Origin: Candidatus Sumerlaeota bacterium
GTDB taxonomy: Bacteria; Sumerlaeota; Sumerlaeia; MWCT01; JAUWMI01
NCBI GenBank assembly: GCA_030613245.1
Contig: JAUWMI010000011.1
Location: 29,590-93,589, forward strand
Direction of reading: 5' to 3'
DNA length: 64,000 nucleotides
In this document: one piece after another, positions 51,339 through 60,806 of the stretch
Layout: each line of letters opens with the position of its first letter
How positions within the stretch are numbered: position 1 is the stretch's first letter
Position numbers and translations under genes: made by a program
Notes under the pieces: model-generated
Told to the model about the DNA's origin: nothing
Databases searched by the model: none
Seen by the model: the letters and a program-made list of their open reading frames with translations, nothing else

Positions 51339-52454
51339 TTATGGTGATAAGGTTTGTACAAGGAGGGCAATTTTCAGGTTATGTAGAGCTTGGTAATTAT
51401 GCGGATTGAGGTTAATCGCCTTCCGATAGGCCTGAACTGCCATTTCAATCAGCCCACTTTCAAAATATTTAATCCCCAGGTTATAGTACGCACGGTCATT
51501 GTTCGGAGCCATCTGAATAACAGCCATCCAATCGTCAATGGTATAGTCTTTTAAACGCTTTTCAGGAAGTCCTCCCACGCCGTTCTCTGCTTCGAGCTCC
51601 ATCATTGGCTTTGTCCTGCGCCGCGAGAGTGTGTGGTAGGCCGTCTGGATTCGTTCAAACTCACGTGCTGCCACTACCTTCAATTTCGCTCCGAGATGAC
51701 CCACGCGATCCGGATGATATTCCTTCGCTTTGCCCCGATAGGCCTTGTCAATTTCCTCAATTGTCGCGGTTCGCGTAACTTCAAGGATCTTAAAACAATC
51801 CTCATCGGTGAACAGATCATCATAGTTCTCCTCGGCCAGGAGCTTACGCTGAGTGGCTGGCCTTTTCATGAGACCTTTGAGTGGCACCAGGGCTTTGTCG
51901 AAATTTCGAAACTGCCGCATCATCTTGTCACTTATCTGTATGTTACAAAGATTGGCATCCTCAACATCTGCACCAGTCACCGTCGCGCCGGTGAGATTAG
52001 AAAACTTCAGGTTTGCTCCACGTAGATTAGCCCCTTCCAGGTTCGCCTCAACAAGAGTTGCCCCCATCAAATACGCCCCATCTAATTTCGCAGATCGCAA
52101 GTTGGCAAAATCCAGATTGGCATCCACCATATTCGCACCCTGCAGATTCGCCACCGCCAGATTCGCCTTCGTTAAAAATGCATGTGCCAGATTGGCCCGC
52201 CGCAAATCCGCGTACATTAGCGACGCCTCAGCAAGATCGCACCCTGACAGATCCGCATTGAAGAGATTCGCCCCTGCCAGATCCACCTGTGCCAGGTCGA
52301 ACGTGCGCAAATCAAGACTCGAAAGATCAGCCTTCGTTAAGTCTACCTTTGCCTGTTTGGTTTTGAACAGGCTCCACGCAGCTGCCCCGCCCTTGTCCGC
52401 CACCGCCCGACGCAAACACTCTAAACATTCTTTCTTCGCCACGGCTTTTCGTAC
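51339..52454 (-). CDS. Pentapeptide-repeat / J-domain / TPR fusion protein
   Basis: About 371 residues. Start: GTG at 52454 with AAGG 8 bp upstream is preferred; the frame is open from a TTG at 52508. Residues ~45-165 carry pentapeptide repeats A(D/N)LxX in long series (for example FNADLSGCDLAEASLMYADL), which fold into a right-handed beta-helix. Residues ~205-285 form a J-domain: DCFKILEVTRTATIEEIDKA, EYHPDRVGHLGAKLK with the HPD motif that stimulates DnaK, and FERIQTAYHTLS. Residues ~315-365 are one or two TPRs (DRAYYNLGIKYFESGLIEMA). An Hsp70 co-chaperone with a scaffold-like N-terminus is inferred. It is convergent with the parvulin gene. Confidence 0.88.
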   Translation of the reverse strand, partial: VRKAVAKKECLECLRRAVADKGGAAAWSLFKTKQAKVDLTKADLSSLDLRTFDLAQVDLAGANLFNADLSGCDLAEASLMYADLRRANLAHAFLTKANLAVANLQGANMVDANLDFANLRSAKLDGAYLMGATLVEANLEGANLRGANLKFSNLTGATVTGADVEDANLCNIQISDKMMRQFRNFDKALVPLKGLMKRPATQRKLLAEENYDDLFTDEDCFKILEVTRTATIEEIDKAYRGKAKEYHPDRVGHLGAKLKVVAAREFERIQTAYHTLSRRRTKPMMELEAENGVGGLPEKRLKDYTIDDWMAVIQMAPNNDRAYYNLGIKYFESGLIEMAVQAYRKAINLNPHNYQALHNLKIALLVQTLSP

Positions 52455-52786
52455 ACCTCTGCCTTGCTCATTATCGGAGCCGGCACATTCAAGCACAGAC
52501 CCCCGCAACCTGAGCTATAGTATTTGCACTCGCACTTCCAATCTGCGTCTCTAAACAAGCCGTCGAGCAACCCGCCAAGATATTAGTCAGATATCTACCG
52601 TCTCTTTGTAGGCCACGTCAACCAGAATTTCCTCAATCTCGCGCGCGTATACACTGGTTCATACCCATACCCTGTGAACCATCACTCCGAATATATGGCC
52701 CATGAGACAAAGTGCTTGCAAACAGCCGTGCCGTCTGCTACTGCTATCTCTGAATTGAAACGAAAAACGACTGAAGGCATATTTTT

Positions 52787-54394
52787 ATGTCCGGCAGGCG
52801 CGCATCCGCTGATTCTCAATACCTGGGTCTCCTGGCATGTATCAGCGAGATGATTTCAAGCGGCAAAGACCTTGACACGATTTTTTCACAAACTGTTCAT
52901 CTGATCCAATCCCTTCTCCACGTCAAACGCTGTTCAATTCTCATTATGGATTCAAAAACTGGGTATCTTAAGGTCAAGGCAGCTGCTGGCGTTCCACGTC
53001 GGCTGTGGCCCAAAATTAAGATACGGCCAGGCCACGGAATAGCGGGTAGGGTGCTGTCGCGCCGAAAACCCGTTCTCGTTAAGAATCGTCGCGAGCTGCT
53101 GGAGATGACCGAGCAGCCCTCGCGACGCTATACTACCCACTCCTTTATAAGCATCCCGCTCCTCCCTCTCCACGGCAAGGGGCACGCGCCTGGCGTCATC
53201 AATGTGGCTAATAAGGTCACGCGCGAGGCCTTCACTCCTCACGACCTTGATCTGCTTCAGGCGATTGCAGGTCTGCTCTCCCTCTTACTGGAGAATACTC
53301 GGCTGTTTGCCCTCTCACAAAACGCCAAAAAGCGTTTGGCCGACATGATAGAAAGCCTCGACGCTGGCATCATCACAATCAACGGGGACCATGTCATTAC
53401 ACATTGCAATCAGCGGGCGGCTTCTCTCTTGGGGTGCACACCGGTCCGGGCCAAGCAAAGACCTCTCGCCAGCTTCATGGATAAAAAGACTGCGACTGTG
53501 CTCAATTCAATGATGTCTAAAAGCCTTAGAACTAAGAGCCACCAGGAAATTGAACTGGATCTTCTCACCCGCTCCGCTGGATCCTCGACCCCTATGCGGG
53601 TGACAATAGTTCCGCTCGCCAGTGCACCGCTAAAGCCGAGAGAAACCATGATGATTCTTACGGATCTCTCGTTACGTCGCGAGATTGCTGAGCTTAAGCA
53701 CATTGACCAGCTGAAATCTAGTTTTATGTCAATGGTCTCGCATGAACTGCGTACCCCCCTGACTCCAATCACAGGTGCACTTCATCTCCTCAAGGAAAAC
53801 CCTCCCTTGCATCTCTCCCCCACACAGAACCAGATGCTTAACATTATTCGCAATAACACGAATCGCCTTACCGCCCTCGTCAACAATCTGCTTGACGTCA
53901 CACACATTGAAAACCAGACGTTCGCGATTCAACGGGTTCCCACTGATCTTCAAGAGATGATTGATTCCGCCGTTGAGCCCTTTCGTGCGATCGCTCGGAA
54001 AAAGAAGATCCACCTGGCCGTGCGGCACGTCAATTGTATTCCGCCTATGGCCCTCGACGACAAACGCATCGGACAGGTGATACATAACCTGCTGGACAAT
54101 GCCGTGAAATTCACACCTTCCAAAGGCCGAATTAGAGTTGAAACTTCTATTACCGAGAACAAAGTTATAATTCGCGTTCAAGATTCCGGCATCGGGATCG
54201 ATAAGAGTCATAAAGAGAAAATCTTCAAGAAGTTCTACCAGGTTGACAACTCAATTAGCCGGCAATGGGGAGGAGCAGGCCTTGGCCTATACATTGCAAA
54301 AGCTGTGATCAATATGCACAACGGAGACATTGAGATTGTCGACTCATTTAAGAAAGGAACAGAATTTCGCATTACACTACCCCTGACAGATTAA
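52787..54394 (+). CDS. Sensor histidine kinase (GAF-PAS-HisKA-HATPase)
   Basis: A 535-residue soluble kinase. Residues ~25-165: GAF domain (LIQSLLHVKRCSILIMDSK, FISIPLLPLHGKGHAPGVIN). Residues ~185-300: PAS domain (RLADMIESLDAGIITINGD, ITHCNQRAASLLGC). H box MVSHELRTPLTPITG with phospho-acceptor His at residue ~319; N box NLLDNAVKFTP; G1 DSGIGID; F box EKIFKKFYQ; G2 GGAGLGLYIA. No membrane helix, so the signal is probably cytosolic, small-molecule or redox. The response regulator 97 bp downstream is its likely partner. Confidence 0.95.
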   Translation: MSGRRASADSQYLGLLACISEMISSGKDLDTIFSQTVHLIQSLLHVKRCSILIMDSKTGYLKVKAAAGVPRRLWPKIKIRPGHGIAGRVLSRRKPVLVKNRRELLEMTEQPSRRYTTHSFISIPLLPLHGKGHAPGVINVANKVTREAFTPHDLDLLQAIAGLLSLLLENTRLFALSQNAKKRLADMIESLDAGIITINGDHVITHCNQRAASLLGCTPVRAKQRPLASFMDKKTATVLNSMMSKSLRTKSHQEIELDLLTRSAGSSTPMRVTIVPLASAPLKPRETMMILTDLSLRREIAELKHIDQLKSSFMSMVSHELRTPLTPITGALHLLKENPPLHLSPTQNQMLNIIRNNTNRLTALVNNLLDVTHIENQTFAIQRVPTDLQEMIDSAVEPFRAIARKKKIHLAVRHVNCIPPMALDDKRIGQVIHNLLDNAVKFTPSKGRIRVETSITENKVIIRVQDSGIGIDKSHKEKIFKKFYQVDNSISRQWGGAGLGLYIAKAVINMHNGDIEIVDSFKKGTEFRITLPLTD

Positions 54395-54490
54395 CAGGGT
54401 CTAATCTTATAGGGCCCAAGTGTAGCCACTGATCTTCCGAGCCTATAGGGCAGTCAGAGCTGCACATCCAACGACGAAAGGAGTCAAGCT

Positions 54491-54859
54491 ATGGGAAAGA
54501 AAAAGATTCTTCTTGCGGATGACGAGGAAGATATCAAGACCGTCATCAAACTCTATCTTGAATCAAAGGGCTATGATGTTGTGACCTCCTACGACGGCCT
54601 TGATACCTTGGACAAAGTAAAAGCTGAAAAGCCAGACTTAATCTTGCTTGACATCATGATGCCTGTTATCAATGGATTTGAAGTCTGCAAACAGCTGAAG
54701 GCAGACGAGAACACCAGCCACATTCCTATTGTAATGCTTTCAGCAGCCTCTCACGCGGATTCCGTCGAACGTGCCATCGAGGCCGGAGCACTGGACTACA
54801 TAATGAAGCCATTCGAGCCACCCCGCATTGAGGCCATTCTTAAAAAGATTCTCGGGTGA
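54491..54859 (+). CDS. CheY-like single-domain response regulator
   Basis: A 122-residue receiver domain without an output domain. KKILLADDEEDI holds the acidic pair, D54 in LILLDIMMPVING is the phospho-acceptor, S84 region IVMLSAASH, and K106 in DYIMKPFEPP. It follows the histidine kinase and probably receives phosphate from it; output may be by protein contact or phosphorelay. Good AAAGGAGTC site upstream. Confidence 0.95.
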   Translation: MGKKKILLADDEEDIKTVIKLYLESKGYDVVTSYDGLDTLDKVKAEKPDLILLDIMMPVINGFEVCKQLKADENTSHIPIVMLSAASHADSVERAIEAGALDYIMKPFEPPRIEAILKKILG

Positions 54860-54915
54860 AGCTCACTATACACTTGACGATTGCTTTGCGTACACCCGAG
54901 ACTTCTGACGCCCTC

Positions 54916-54960
54916 GGGCGGTCGCTGACTTTGGCTTAGCACTCTTTTGCCGGACCGCCC
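54916..54960 (+). terminator. Possible terminator after the response regulator
   Basis: 8-bp inverted repeat GGGCGGTC/GACCGCCC with a 29-nt loop, then CGGAGATACTTTTTT. The long loop and the offset T-run make it weak. Confidence 0.3.
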
Positions 54961-55093
54961 CGGAGATACTTTTTTCGAATTAAGTCTTCCCTTGAACAGC
55001 AGCCCAGCGCTACGAAAAAAAGATAGACAAATTTTGTGAAACGCTGTATCAGTATTTCGAATTTCTTTTAGACACTAATAAAGGAGACTTTGG

Positions 55094-55579
55094 ATGGGTA
55101 AAAAAAGCAGCAAGGACCGGTCGAAGCCGGGTCCCAAAGCTCAGGCAACTGAGAAGCAGGATTTATACAAATTCGAACTTCAGCGCTATTGCACAGCACT
55201 AAAGCGTGACATCGATCAAGCCTATAAACGATACGGATTCACCCTGTTTCAGTCTCTGGACCCTATGGATAGGATTCACTGGCTTCACGAGATAGGATTT
55301 GTTCCGGTAGACGAAATTGACTTCTACAACCTTGGCACGGTAGCCGCCGCTCAAGAAGACTACCAGCATGCAAAAGACTGGTTTAGAAAAGCCCTTAAGG
55401 TCAAACCCGAAATGCCCGGGGCAATTTTCAACCTGGCACTCTGTTTTGAACGGCTTAACAACCAGCAAAAAGCAGGTCAATTGTGGGAAGAATACTTGAA
55501 ACTAATGGACCCTGCACAAAGCGAGGAAATTAAGGCCGTCAAAGACCACTTGGAAACATTGAAAAAAGAGGCAAAGTAA
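55094..55579 (+). CDS. TPR protein, function unknown
   Basis: A 161-residue protein. Basic N-terminus (GKKSSKDRSKPGPKAQ), a helical part with LDPMDRIHWLHEIGFVP, then TPR pairs DFYNLGTVAAAQEDYQHAKD and GAIFNLALCFERLNNQQKAG. No signal peptide. Nothing in the sequence gives its partner. The gene follows the regulator by 234 bp and precedes the amidase by 80 bp. Confidence 0.75.
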   Translation: MGKKSSKDRSKPGPKAQATEKQDLYKFELQRYCTALKRDIDQAYKRYGFTLFQSLDPMDRIHWLHEIGFVPVDEIDFYNLGTVAAAQEDYQHAKDWFRKALKVKPEMPGAIFNLALCFERLNNQQKAGQLWEEYLKLMDPAQSEEIKAVKDHLETLKKEAK

Positions 55580-55659
55580 CAATAAATGGGGCAATGGCAC
55601 GTCGCTCGAGTTCTATATCCTCAAAGAAATGACGCCCCCGTTCCAGCACTGGCCAACGT

Positions 55660-56820
55660 ATGATGAAAGCCACAGCCCGCAGACAATCTGGGATCCTGTT
55701 CCTGTCCGCGCTCCTGCTCTCCCTAACGGCTCCGAGCCTTGGGAGCCAGCTGCACGACATCACCTATGAAAGCCTGCCCGACCGCATCCGCTTTTGCATC
55801 TCCCTCAACAAGCCCAGCCAGTACGAGATAAAAGATGCACTGCGCGACAGTGGGTATTTCTACATTGATCTTCTCAATATGGATAACTTCTGGCGGGAGC
55901 AGACCTTTGAGCTGCACGATGCACGGGTTAAAAGCGTCAGAGTGGTTAGCTATCCGCAGTCTCACATTGTTCGCCTGATATTCTATCTGTCTTCTCCAGC
56001 TCAGTATGTGGTCCGCTCAACAGACAATCCGCCGGCCCTTACAGTAGATATTGCCGGGCAGAGCGGATCCGCCCGGATCACCCCTAAAAAAGTAGTCATC
56101 ATTGATCCCGGTCATGGAGGAGACTCCAAAGGCGCACGTTCAAGCCGGAAAGTTAACGGACGCTATATCTGGGAAAAAGACGTGAACCTTGTGATTGCAA
56201 AGGTTCTGAAAGAGGTGATTGATTCCTCGCCAAACATGACTGCCTTTCTCACGCGCACACGCGATAAGGACATGACTCTGACGGAACGCATCACCTTTGC
56301 AGAACACCATAGAGGCGACGTCTTTATCAGCATCCACTGTAATGCCACGCGAGGCTACGAAGCCACACGGGCCCAGGGAATTGAACTCTTTTACTGGAAC
56401 GAAAAAGGATCGGATAATGCTGCGGTAAAATATCTGGAAGAACTCGAAAACGAGGGCCAGCTGAACATCAACGGCTCCAAACAAAACGCGACGCTCTTTA
56501 AAAATCTGTTGAAAGATAAGCTCGAAGTTGAGAAAAACAAAAGCATAGAGGTCTGCAATAATATCAATACAGCATTGAAAGACATTGCCTACTTTCGTAA
56601 ATACAATCGAGGGATTAAAAGTGCGCGATTCCGCGTACTGGTCAACTACTACATGCCTGCTTTGCTCATTGAATGTGGCTTCATTAACAACCCGAAAGAG
56701 GTCAAGCATCTGCTGGACCACAAGTTTCATGTTAATCTCACACGTTCAGTCTTTAATGGATTAAGTCTCTATTTCGCCCAGAAGGATATGAACTTTACGC
56801 TTTACCAGTACGCCATGTAA
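55660..56820 (+). CDS. N-acetylmuramoyl-L-alanine amidase with AMIN domain
   Basis: A 386-residue periplasmic enzyme. Signal peptide MMKATARRQSGILFLSALLL with cleavage near LGS. Residues ~30-130: AMIN-type domain (LHDITYESLPDRIRFCISLN) that targets peptidoglycan. Residues ~145-375: Amidase_3 zinc domain with VVIIDPGHGGDSKGAR (His), EKDVNLVIAKVL (Glu), DVFISIHCNAT (His) and ALLIECGFINNPKEV (catalytic Glu). It cleaves the amide bond between MurNAc and the stem peptide, likely in cell separation. Confidence 0.95.
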   Translation: MMKATARRQSGILFLSALLLSLTAPSLGSQLHDITYESLPDRIRFCISLNKPSQYEIKDALRDSGYFYIDLLNMDNFWREQTFELHDARVKSVRVVSYPQSHIVRLIFYLSSPAQYVVRSTDNPPALTVDIAGQSGSARITPKKVVIIDPGHGGDSKGARSSRKVNGRYIWEKDVNLVIAKVLKEVIDSSPNMTAFLTRTRDKDMTLTERITFAEHHRGDVFISIHCNATRGYEATRAQGIELFYWNEKGSDNAAVKYLEELENEGQLNINGSKQNATLFKNLLKDKLEVEKNKSIEVCNNINTALKDIAYFRKYNRGIKSARFRVLVNYYMPALLIECGFINNPKEVKHLLDHKFHVNLTRSVFNGLSLYFAQKDMNFTLYQYAM

Positions 56821-56827
56821 TAAGCCA

Positions 56828-56850
56828 GGGCTGCCGCAAACCGGCAGCCC
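56828..56850 (+). repeat. Hairpin between amidase and nusB genes
   Basis: Perfect 9-bp stem GGGCTGCCG/CGGCAGCCC, 5-nt loop, 8 bp after the amidase stop. No T-run, so Rho-independent termination is doubtful; it may stabilise RNA ends. Confidence 0.55.
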
Positions 56851-56888
56851 GCTAATCATACATTACTGTTCCACCAGGTCAGATAACA

Positions 56889-57329
56889 ATGGGACAACGC
56901 CGTGTGGCCAGAGAATTAGGACTTCAGCTCCTCTACGCAATTGACATAACCGCCCTTTCGCTTCAGGAGACGCTGGAGAACTTCGCCTGTCTTGAGCTCA
57001 AGAAAAAGCCCCAGCCTGGCGACTTTACCATTCAACTGCTCGAAAAAACTCTCCTCAACCTCGCATATATTGATTCATTGCTCCAAAAGGTAATTACCAA
57101 CTGGCGCCTTGATCGTCTCTCTTCAATTGACAAGAATATCCTTCGCCTCGCCACCAGCGAGCTGCTTCACTTTGACGACATTCCGCCTAAAGTCACCATT
57201 AATGAATATATTGAGATTGCCAAAGTTTATGGAGATATTGACTCACCCTCTTTCATTAACGGTATCCTTGATAAGATTGCCCGGAACAGCACGCACAAAC
57301 TCGTCCAGAAAGACTCCATACCGCACTGA
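56889..57329 (+). CDS. nusB: Transcription antitermination protein NusB
   Basis: A 146-residue all-helical protein. GQRRVARELGLQLLYAIDIT at the start and INEYIEIAKVYGDIDSPSFI plus NGILDKIAR at the end match NusB, which with NusE binds boxA RNA for rRNA antitermination. Normal length. Confidence 0.95.
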   Translation: MGQRRVARELGLQLLYAIDITALSLQETLENFACLELKKKPQPGDFTIQLLEKTLLNLAYIDSLLQKVITNWRLDRLSSIDKNILRLATSELLHFDDIPPKVTINEYIEIAKVYGDIDSPSFINGILDKIARNSTHKLVQKDSIPH

Positions 57330-57370
57330 ACGGCCGGAATGCTGTAGTCACACACCCATCAATGGAAAAG

Positions 57371-57388
57371 GCAGGCAGAGATGCCTGC
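57371..57388. repeat. Hairpin just before waaA
   Basis: GCAGGCA-GAGA-TGCCTGC, perfect 7-bp stem, 11 bp before the waaA start. Similar in form to the CACGGGCA palindromes at 60826. It could affect translation initiation. Confidence 0.55.
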
Positions 57389-57399
57389 GCTACTAGATT

Positions 57400-58707
57400 A
57401 TGATCCAATTCGTGAACATCCTCTACCTGCTGGCTTCGCCCTTTGTGCTCCCTTCTGTTGCGTACAAAATCATGATGAAAAAGAAATATCGAAACAGCCT
57501 GAAGGGAATGCTTGGCAAACGGCTTGATCTGACGCCATCGCCACGCCATAATGGAGGTGAGCGTATTTGGGTCCACGCGGTCTCGGTCGGCGAAGTGGTG
57601 GCTGCAGCAGCGCTGATCCCCGAACTCAAGCGCACATTCCCGGACGCCCGAGTCATCGCATCCACTATCACTGAAACAGGCCAGCAAAAGGCGCAGAAAT
57701 CCCTCACCATGGCCGATACGATAACTTACTACCCCCTGGATGCCTCATGGATCGTACGCAAGTTTCTCGATCACTTCCGCCCAACCCTATTCATCATGAT
57801 GGAGACTGAGATTTGGCCCAACTTTCTCATGCTGGCACGCGACCGCGGAGTTAGAATCTTCCTGGCAAACGGAAAGCTTTCACCTAGGTCTTTTCGTCTT
57901 TACAAGCGATTCAAATTCCTGTTCAAGCGGCCCCTTGATGGCGTACAGGCCTTTCTTATGCAGACCAGTGCGGATGCCGAACGCATGGCAACACTCTGCG
58001 GCAGCCGGGACAGAGTGTTCGTAACCGGAAATTGTAAATTCGACTCGCCCAGTGCGCCCTTAAGCCCCGAAGCCCGACAGACCATCCTGCACCAGTGGAC
58101 AATCGCCCCGACAGATGCCATTATAGTCGCTGGCAGCACTCATCCGGGCGAGGAGGAGATTATCCTCAGTGCGTTTTGCACGCTGAAATCCCGGTTTCCA
58201 TCACTCCACCTCGTTCTGGCTCCTCGTCACCCTGAGCGCTTCGATGAAGCCTACCGCCTGGCTACGGCAAAGGGACTGAGTGTTTCGCGAGCTAGCAAAC
58301 CATCAGGCACAAATCCTGACGTGCTGCTGCTGGATGTAATGGGTGAGCTCGCCAACGTATACGGAGTTGGATCGCTGGCCATCGTTGGCGGCAGCTTTGT
58401 TCCCATTGGCGGACACAACTTGCTGGAGGCCGCAATTCACCGCATCCCTGTCCTCTATGGCCCCCACATGCACAATCAGCCAGAAATCACCGAGATTATG
58501 AACCAAACTGGAGGAGGCCTGCAAATCACCGCAAACGCCCTTGTTCCCACTATCACCGATCTACTGGAAAACGAACCCCGCCGACATGAGATTGGCCAGC
58601 AAGCAGTGCAAGCAGTTGAACGAAACAAAGGAAGTGCCAGGCGAAGCGCTGAGATTATCAAAAACATTCTTGACCATACATCCACAATGACCGGAGCTGC
58701 CTGTTGA
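57400..58707 (+). CDS. waaA: 3-deoxy-D-manno-octulosonic acid transferase (Kdo transferase)
   Basis: A 435-residue GT30 enzyme adding Kdo to lipid A precursors. An N-terminal membrane helix (YLLASPFVLPSVAYKIM) precedes the catalytic domain: RIWVHAVSVGEVVAAAALI with the catalytic Glu, MMETEIWPNFL, VAGSTHPGEEEIIL, LAPRHPERFDEA and the C-terminal NLLEAAIHRIPVLYGPHMHN. This supports an outer membrane with LPS. Its stop overlaps the TIGR02757 gene's TTG start by 4 bases. Confidence 0.96.
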   Translation: MIQFVNILYLLASPFVLPSVAYKIMMKKKYRNSLKGMLGKRLDLTPSPRHNGGERIWVHAVSVGEVVAAAALIPELKRTFPDARVIASTITETGQQKAQKSLTMADTITYYPLDASWIVRKFLDHFRPTLFIMMETEIWPNFLMLARDRGVRIFLANGKLSPRSFRLYKRFKFLFKRPLDGVQAFLMQTSADAERMATLCGSRDRVFVTGNCKFDSPSAPLSPEARQTILHQWTIAPTDAIIVAGSTHPGEEEIILSAFCTLKSRFPSLHLVLAPRHPERFDEAYRLATAKGLSVSRASKPSGTNPDVLLLDVMGELANVYGVGSLAIVGGSFVPIGGHNLLEAAIHRIPVLYGPHMHNQPEITEIMNQTGGGLQITANALVPTITDLLENEPRRHEIGQQAVQAVERNKGSARRSAEIIKNILDHTSTMTGAAC

Positions 58708-59597
58708 GCACATCACCCGCATCACTCCAAAATTTCCTCGACCGCCTGTATCGCAACTACCATCGCCCGGAATATCTTTACTCAGATCCTCTTGAATTCC
58801 CCCATCAGTATAGAGCGGAAGCAGATCAGGAGATTGTAGCATTTCTATCAACATGCCTGGCGTATGGGAGCGTGCAGGTCATTCGTAAGAGTCTCCTGAA
58901 CATTCTCGGAATCATGAATGGTCATCCCTACGACTTTGTCTACAATTTCTCTCCGGCGCGCCACAGCCAATTGTTCGAGGGCTTCAAGCATCGCTTTAAC
59001 ACTGGCCGCGATATTGCCTGCCTTATCTTTCTACTGCATCAAGTACTTCGCCAGTCAGGCTCCATCAAACAGTTCTTTCTCTCATGTTATCAACCGAACG
59101 AGCCAAACATTCTGCCCAGCCTTGAGCGGTTTGCTGCTAACCTCTGGCACCTCGACGCATCACCCTACTTTCCACACCAGCGAGAGATTCCCAGACGGGC
59201 CAGTGTCCGCTTCTTATTCCCTTCACCGGCAGGCGGTAGTGCCTGTAAACGTCCGTTATTGTTCCTACGCTGGGTAGTGCGGGCACGGGATCACATTGAC
59301 CTGGGCCTGTGGCCGGAAATTCCGCCGGACCGCCTCATTATACCGCTCGACACCCATCTTTCGCGCATCTCCAGGCGACTTGGTCTGACTACGCGAACTA
59401 ACGCAACCATGAAAACGGCCATCGAGGTCACTCAGGCCCTGACACGGTTCGATCCCATGGATCCCGTTAAGTACGACTTCGCTCTCTGCCGTCTGGGCAT
59501 TCTAAAACTTTGTCCCGCAAAGAGGAACTCAGCCGTATGCCAGCGGTGTGAACTCTACGCTGTATGTTTAGAAAACCACCGCACGCAAGGCGACTAA
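58704..59597 (+). CDS. TIGR02757 family protein (DUF2400)
   Basis: A 297-residue protein of the TIGR02757 family, seen mainly in Bacteroidetes and related groups, function not established. It starts with TTG at 58704 overlapping the waaA stop, so it is translationally coupled. Motifs: EYLYSDPLEFPHQY, EIVAFLSTCLAYGSVQVIRK, FLRWVVRARDHIDLGLW, LIIPLDTHLSRISRRLGL (glycosylase-like HhH region PLDTH) and CPAKRNSAVCQRCELYAVC (Cys-rich tail). The stop codon touches the palindrome at 59597-59629. Confidence 0.9.
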   Translation: MSTSPASLQNFLDRLYRNYHRPEYLYSDPLEFPHQYRAEADQEIVAFLSTCLAYGSVQVIRKSLLNILGIMNGHPYDFVYNFSPARHSQLFEGFKHRFNTGRDIACLIFLLHQVLRQSGSIKQFFLSCYQPNEPNILPSLERFAANLWHLDASPYFPHQREIPRRASVRFLFPSPAGGSACKRPLLFLRWVVRARDHIDLGLWPEIPPDRLIIPLDTHLSRISRRLGLTTRTNATMKTAIEVTQALTRFDPMDPVKYDFALCRLGILKLCPAKRNSAVCQRCELYAVCLENHRTQGD

Positions 59598-59629
59598 AAG
59601 TAGGAGCGTTCGGCCGAACGCCCTACTTT
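59597..59629. repeat. 33-nt palindrome at the end of the TIGR02757 gene
   Basis: AAAGTAGGAGCGTTCGG pairs with CCGAACGCCCTACTTT with one unmatched base. The final T-rich ACTTTC could act as a terminator. Confidence 0.8.
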
Positions 59630-59655
59630 CAATCAAACCGGAAAGGAATAACGCC

Positions 59656-60777
59656 ATGAAACGAATTATCTTAGCCTTCATCATTCTCTTTGGAATCCCG
59701 TTGCTTGGTGTAGCGCAAACCGCTACCACTGAAACCCGCGCAGTCTGGGTTGATAAGTCTGATCTATTCAAAGAACAGGCCCATCTGACGGAACTCCTCA
59801 ACGATCTGCATGAGGCCAACTTTAACACCGTTTACGTGGCAACGTATTTCCGCGGATACGTTGCCTATCCCAATAGCCAGCACCTCCCTCAATATCCGGA
59901 GATGAAGGAGAAAAATATCCTGTCATGGCTGATTGGAGAGACTCACAAACGGGGCATGTGCGCTGAGGCGTGGATGGAGTACGGCTTCTATGCCTTTCAC
60001 ACTCCTGATGCCAGCAAAACAACAAGCCGTGGCGTTCTTCTGGACAAGTTTCCCCAACTGACCGCAATCAACCAGGCAGGAGGTCTATATCTTCATCGAG
60101 ACCGGTGGGGGGACTTCTATTCGCTCTGCCCTTCCAATCCTAAATCTCACGTACTTCTGACTAATATCTTTCTGGAAGCGATCCAGCTCAACCCATTTGA
60201 CGGCATAAATCTCGACCGCATTCGCTATCCTACTGAGGAGTTCTGCTTTTGCTCATACTGCAAGGAACAATTTCAAAAAGATACGGGGCTTGAATTACGT
60301 CCCTTTCCGCCGGAATCCAGTGCGCGCAAAACATGGGACTACTGGCGAAAGCGTCAGACCGAGCGGTTTATCGCCGGACTTGCAAAACAGCTACGCTCCG
60401 CGCGTCCCGGGATCACGATTACCTCCGCCGTGGTTCCTCCCGGAGAGATGGACTCTAAAGGCCAGGGGTGGTATGGCTGGCTTCGTAACGGCTACATTGA
60501 CGCAGCAGTTCCAATGCTCTATCAAGCCGGTCAGCTGGATGCGAATTTAAAGACTATTCGGCGGGCAGTGGGTCCACATGCAAAGATCATTTGCGGGCTT
60601 AATGAAGACGACGTAAAACCTGAGTCTCTGGTGAACCAGATCACCATCGCACGCGGATACCAATGTCAGGGTATCGCCATCTGGTACTCAGGCGCTATTG
60701 AAGACGACCTTCCATTTCTGAGCTCCGGCCCGTTTAGCAATCCAGCAGTCCCGCTTTTTCGCCCATTGACAAAATAG
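59656..60777 (+). CDS. GHL10-like (family 10-like, DUF187) secreted glycosidase
   Basis: A 373-residue secreted protein. Signal peptide MKRIILAFIILFGIPLLGVA. The TIM-barrel pattern of the GHL10 family: TETRAVWVDKSDLF, NFNTVYVATYFRGYVAYPN, MCAEAWMEYGFYAF, YSLCPSNPKSHVLLTN and PFDGINLDRIRYPTEEFCFC, WYGWLRNGYIDAAVPMLY. Substrate unknown; such enzymes often act on complex extracellular glycans. Slightly shorter than multidomain homologues. Confidence 0.9.
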   Translation: MKRIILAFIILFGIPLLGVAQTATTETRAVWVDKSDLFKEQAHLTELLNDLHEANFNTVYVATYFRGYVAYPNSQHLPQYPEMKEKNILSWLIGETHKRGMCAEAWMEYGFYAFHTPDASKTTSRGVLLDKFPQLTAINQAGGLYLHRDRWGDFYSLCPSNPKSHVLLTNIFLEAIQLNPFDGINLDRIRYPTEEFCFCSYCKEQFQKDTGLELRPFPPESSARKTWDYWRKRQTERFIAGLAKQLRSARPGITITSAVVPPGEMDSKGQGWYGWLRNGYIDAAVPMLYQAGQLDANLKTIRRAVGPHAKIICGLNEDDVKPESLVNQITIARGYQCQGIAIWYSGAIEDDLPFLSSGPFSNPAVPLFRPLTK

Positions 60778-60806
60778 CCCTGATTGCTTATGTATATATG
60801 AGACCT

